NCBI GenBank assembly: GCA_016710115.1
Contig: JADJLN010000009.1
Span: forward strand, 124,001-188,000
Length of the DNA stretch: 64,000 bases
Reading direction: 5' to 3'
Source of the DNA: Saprospiraceae bacterium
GTDB lineage: Bacteria; Bacteroidota; Bacteroidia; Chitinophagales; Saprospiraceae
Part shown: positions 62,473-64,000 of the stretch, one piece after another
How the letters are laid out: every line of letters begins with the position of its first letter
Numbering within the stretch: the stretch's first letter is position 1
Program-made: the position numbers and the translations under genes
Notes under the pieces: model-generated
Database searches by the model: none
Seen by the model: the letters and a program-made list of their open reading frames with translations, nothing else
What the model was told of the DNA's origin: nothing

Positions 62473-62535
62473 AAAGCGGAAAGCGGAAAGCGGAATCGTC
62501 CGGGGCGGAAGGTGGAAAGCGGAAGTGGAAAGGGA
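62473..62535. repeat. second GCGGAAA heptamer block
   Basis: GCAAAGCGGAAAGCGGAAAGC leads into GCGGAATCGTCCGGGGCGGAAGG. The latter part duplicates the stretch GCGGAATCGTCCGGGGGCGGAAGG at about 62274-62297, so the two blocks share a unit longer than the heptamer. Confidence 0.85.
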
Positions 62536-62668
62536 AAGTGGCGATCGAAAAATCAGGAACCAGGAACATGCAACTAGAAACCAGGAATCACATCGCCTGT
62601 ATAAAGTGCAACAGATATCATTTGGTGTCAGCTCAGCCCGTACCTTTACCTTCTTACGCAACAATATC

Positions 62669-63055
62669 ATGCACGGACTTACCCCATTTTTTATCGCCCT
62701 CCTGCTATCCCTGTCCAGCCTCACTTCCGCTGAGGCGCAGTGGAGCGGCCACCAACAGGATCCTGCCGAAATAGCCGCCCAGCAAACCCGGTTGATGACC
62801 GATTCGCTTCACCTGTCAACCGCCCAGGTCGAACGCGTTTCCGAGGTGAATACACGATATGCATTGAAACAGCAGGAACTGCGAGACAACAGCGATGGTG
62901 ATTTCAAATCCCTGCGTGAAAGCATGGGGGCACTGGTTCGCGAGCAGAATGTCGAACTGAAAAAATACCTCACGGGGGAACAATGGACTACCTGGCAAAG
63001 GATCCGGGAAGAACAGCGCAAATCCCGTCCACCACACACCGGACGACGACAGTAA
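62669..63055 (+). CDS. small periplasmic helical protein (Spy/CpxP-like)
   Basis: 128 residues with signal peptide HGLTPFFIALLLSLSSLTSAEAQ. The mature part is a single helical unit with an LTxxQ-like segment (LHLSTAQVERVSEVNTRYALKQQEL) and a second helix (LREQNVELKKYLTGEQWTTWQRI), ending in a basic tail. This resembles Spy/CpxP-type periplasmic chaperone-like proteins, but the match is by pattern only. ATG 62669 opens the signal peptide; the frame upstream to 62525 runs through the heptamer repeat and is not coding. It lies 37 bases before the TonB receptor gene and is probably co-transcribed with it. Confidence 0.7.
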   Translation: MHGLTPFFIALLLSLSSLTSAEAQWSGHQQDPAEIAAQQTRLMTDSLHLSTAQVERVSEVNTRYALKQQELRDNSDGDFKSLRESMGALVREQNVELKKYLTGEQWTTWQRIREEQRKSRPPHTGRRQ

Positions 63056-63092
63056 TTCCGTCCAACTCTTTCATTTCATTCAAACATTGTCC

Positions 63093-64000
63093 ATGCGTCT
63101 TGCGCTGATCGTCGCCTTCCTCCTGGTTTTTAGCCATATCACGGCACAAACAGTTTCTGTCAAGGGCCAGGTTCGCGACCGGAGCGGACAACCCCTGCCC
63201 GGTGCATTTGTCGCCATCCAGCATCCCTGGGGTGAAGAAGTCAAGGCGACAGTGACCAATAAAAATGGAAGTTTCACTATGGAGGAAATCCAACAAGGCG
63301 GGTATCTCCTCAACATCTCATTTCTGGGTTACACAACAGTCAAAATGGAATTCACTGTGTCCGATGCCAATCTGGATATGGGTATTCTCCAAATGGAAGA
63401 AAGTGCAGTCAATCTCGAATCCGTGGAGGTCCGTGAGAAGGCGCCTGTTGCCAATATGAAAGAGGACACGCTCCAGTTCAATGCAACGGCATTCAAGGTG
63501 ATGAAGGATGCCAATGCGGAGGAACTGGTCACCAAAATGCCCTCTGTCAGCCTCGAGAATGGCCGGGTCAAGGCCCAGGGTGAAGATGTGGCCCAGGTGC
63601 TGGTGGACGGCAAGCCGTTCTTTGGCAATGACCCGACAGCCGCCCTGCGCAACCTGCCGGCAGAAGTGATCGACAAGATCCAGATCTTTGACCAGGCCAG
63701 TGAACAGTCTACGTTCTCCGGAATCCAGGACGGCAATACCACCAAGACCATGAACATCGTCACTAAAAGTGGCATGAACAACGGGCAGTTCGGCAAGGTC
63801 TATGCCGGCATCGGTTGGCCGGATTATTATCAGACCGGAGGGAATATCAACCTGTTTGACGGCGACCGCCGGATTTCCCTCATCGGCATGAGCAATAATA
63901 TAAACGTCCAGAATTTCTCGGAAGACGACCTCCTCGGTGTGATGGGCTCCAGCGGTGGTCGCGGCCGTCGACCCGGAGGCCCTGGTGGATCCCGCAGTGG
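63093..64000 (+). CDS. TonB-dependent receptor-family outer-membrane protein, 5 prime part
   Basis: First 302 codons of a gene running off the window. Signal peptide RLALIVAFLLVFSHITAQ. A carboxypeptidase-regulatory-like domain spans about 22-105 (SVKGQVRDRSGQPLPGAFVAI, GSFTMEEIQQGGYLLNISFLGY). The plug domain spans about 110-230 (LQFNATAFKVMKDANAEELVTKMPSVSLENGRV, VLVDGKPFFGNDPTAALRNLPAEVIDKIQIFD, TKTMNIVTKSGMN). The start of the barrel region has an Arg/Gly-rich insert (GGRGRRPGGPGG). The sequence style matches the outer-membrane beta-barrel TonB-receptor family (OMP_b-brl_3 type) seen in Bacteroidota rather than SusC. The Spy-like gene precedes it. Confidence 0.88.
   Translation, partial: MRLALIVAFLLVFSHITAQTVSVKGQVRDRSGQPLPGAFVAIQHPWGEEVKATVTNKNGSFTMEEIQQGGYLLNISFLGYTTVKMEFTVSDANLDMGILQMEESAVNLESVEVREKAPVANMKEDTLQFNATAFKVMKDANAEELVTKMPSVSLENGRVKAQGEDVAQVLVDGKPFFGNDPTAALRNLPAEVIDKIQIFDQASEQSTFSGIQDGNTTKTMNIVTKSGMNNGQFGKVYAGIGWPDYYQTGGNINLFDGDRRISLIGMSNNINVQNFSEDDLLGVMGSSGGRGRRPGGPGGSRS

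Noticed and set aside
62012..62577. Open frames through the GCGGAAA arrays on both strands
   Set aside because: Heptapeptide translations of the repeat; the two strands give equally long frames.

Overview
The window reads as chromosomal DNA of a Bacteroidota bacterium, most likely Saprospirales (Saprospiraceae/Lewinellaceae type). Support: large secreted proteins ending in type IX secretion (T9SS) sorting domains of both the short C-terminal type (about 5000, 28000, 47100) and the gliding-motility-like type B (28200-28460, 39525-39820), TonB receptors with N-terminal carboxypeptidase-regulatory-like domains, OmpA and SxxC lipoproteins, and families of short purine-rich intergenic repeats common in this phylum. 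Base composition is near 50 % GC by eye. No rRNA, tRNA, CRISPR array, phage or complete insertion sequence was recognised.

Layout. 1-5.2 kb: very large secreted T9SS protein with a LamG-like domain. 5.5-7.5 kb: class III adenylate cyclase with an exported TPR sensor. 7.5-10.3 kb: small proteins, then a beta-propeller lipoprotein and a membrane-anchored winged-helix regulator. 10.5-14.4 kb: divergent cyanophycinase (cphB) and cyanophycin synthetase (cphA). 15.4-19.9 kb: nitric oxide reductase operon norC-norB-norQ-norD with a perfect upstream palindrome. 20.4-24.4 kb: DEAD-box helicase, ATP-grasp ligase, helical protein. 24.8-30 kb: two secreted T9SS proteins converging on a terminator. 30-32.4 kb: pgeF and prfC. 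32.7-39.4 kb: TonB receptor, OmpR-type two-component pair, vanadium-haloperoxidase/PAP2 lipoprotein. 39.5-47.2 kb: a giant Ig-like repeat protein and a divergent BNR-propeller protein. 48-53 kb: DinB-like protein, SxxK hydrolase and a nucleotide-transporter/HEAT fusion. 53-58.3 kb: exported SxxK hydrolase overlapping an exported phosphohistidine/ATP-grasp dikinase-like protein, and a DUF1415 protein. 58.4-64 kb: 106-bp tandem repeat, OmpA protein, lipoproteins, heptamer repeats and the start of another TonB receptor.

Quality of the sequence. At least 16 genes, including the housekeeping gene prfC, are split by single-base shifts, about one per 2 kb, mostly one base missing (sometimes added) in short base runs. 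Two genes carry an in-frame stop where homology-like sequence continues. This looks like residual long-read error rather than gene decay, so I annotate each split gene as one CDS and name the break points.

How the genes work together. The nor operon gives NO detoxification/respiration (NorCB enzyme, NorQ/NorD maturation). cphA/cphB would let the cell store and mobilise nitrogen as cyanophycin. Much of the rest is envelope biology: secreted adhesin-like proteins, receptors, lipoproteins and sensors. The most unusual item is the exported dikinase-like protein at 54691-57596, whose domain order resembles plant glucan, water dikinase and whose gene overlaps an exported serine hydrolase.
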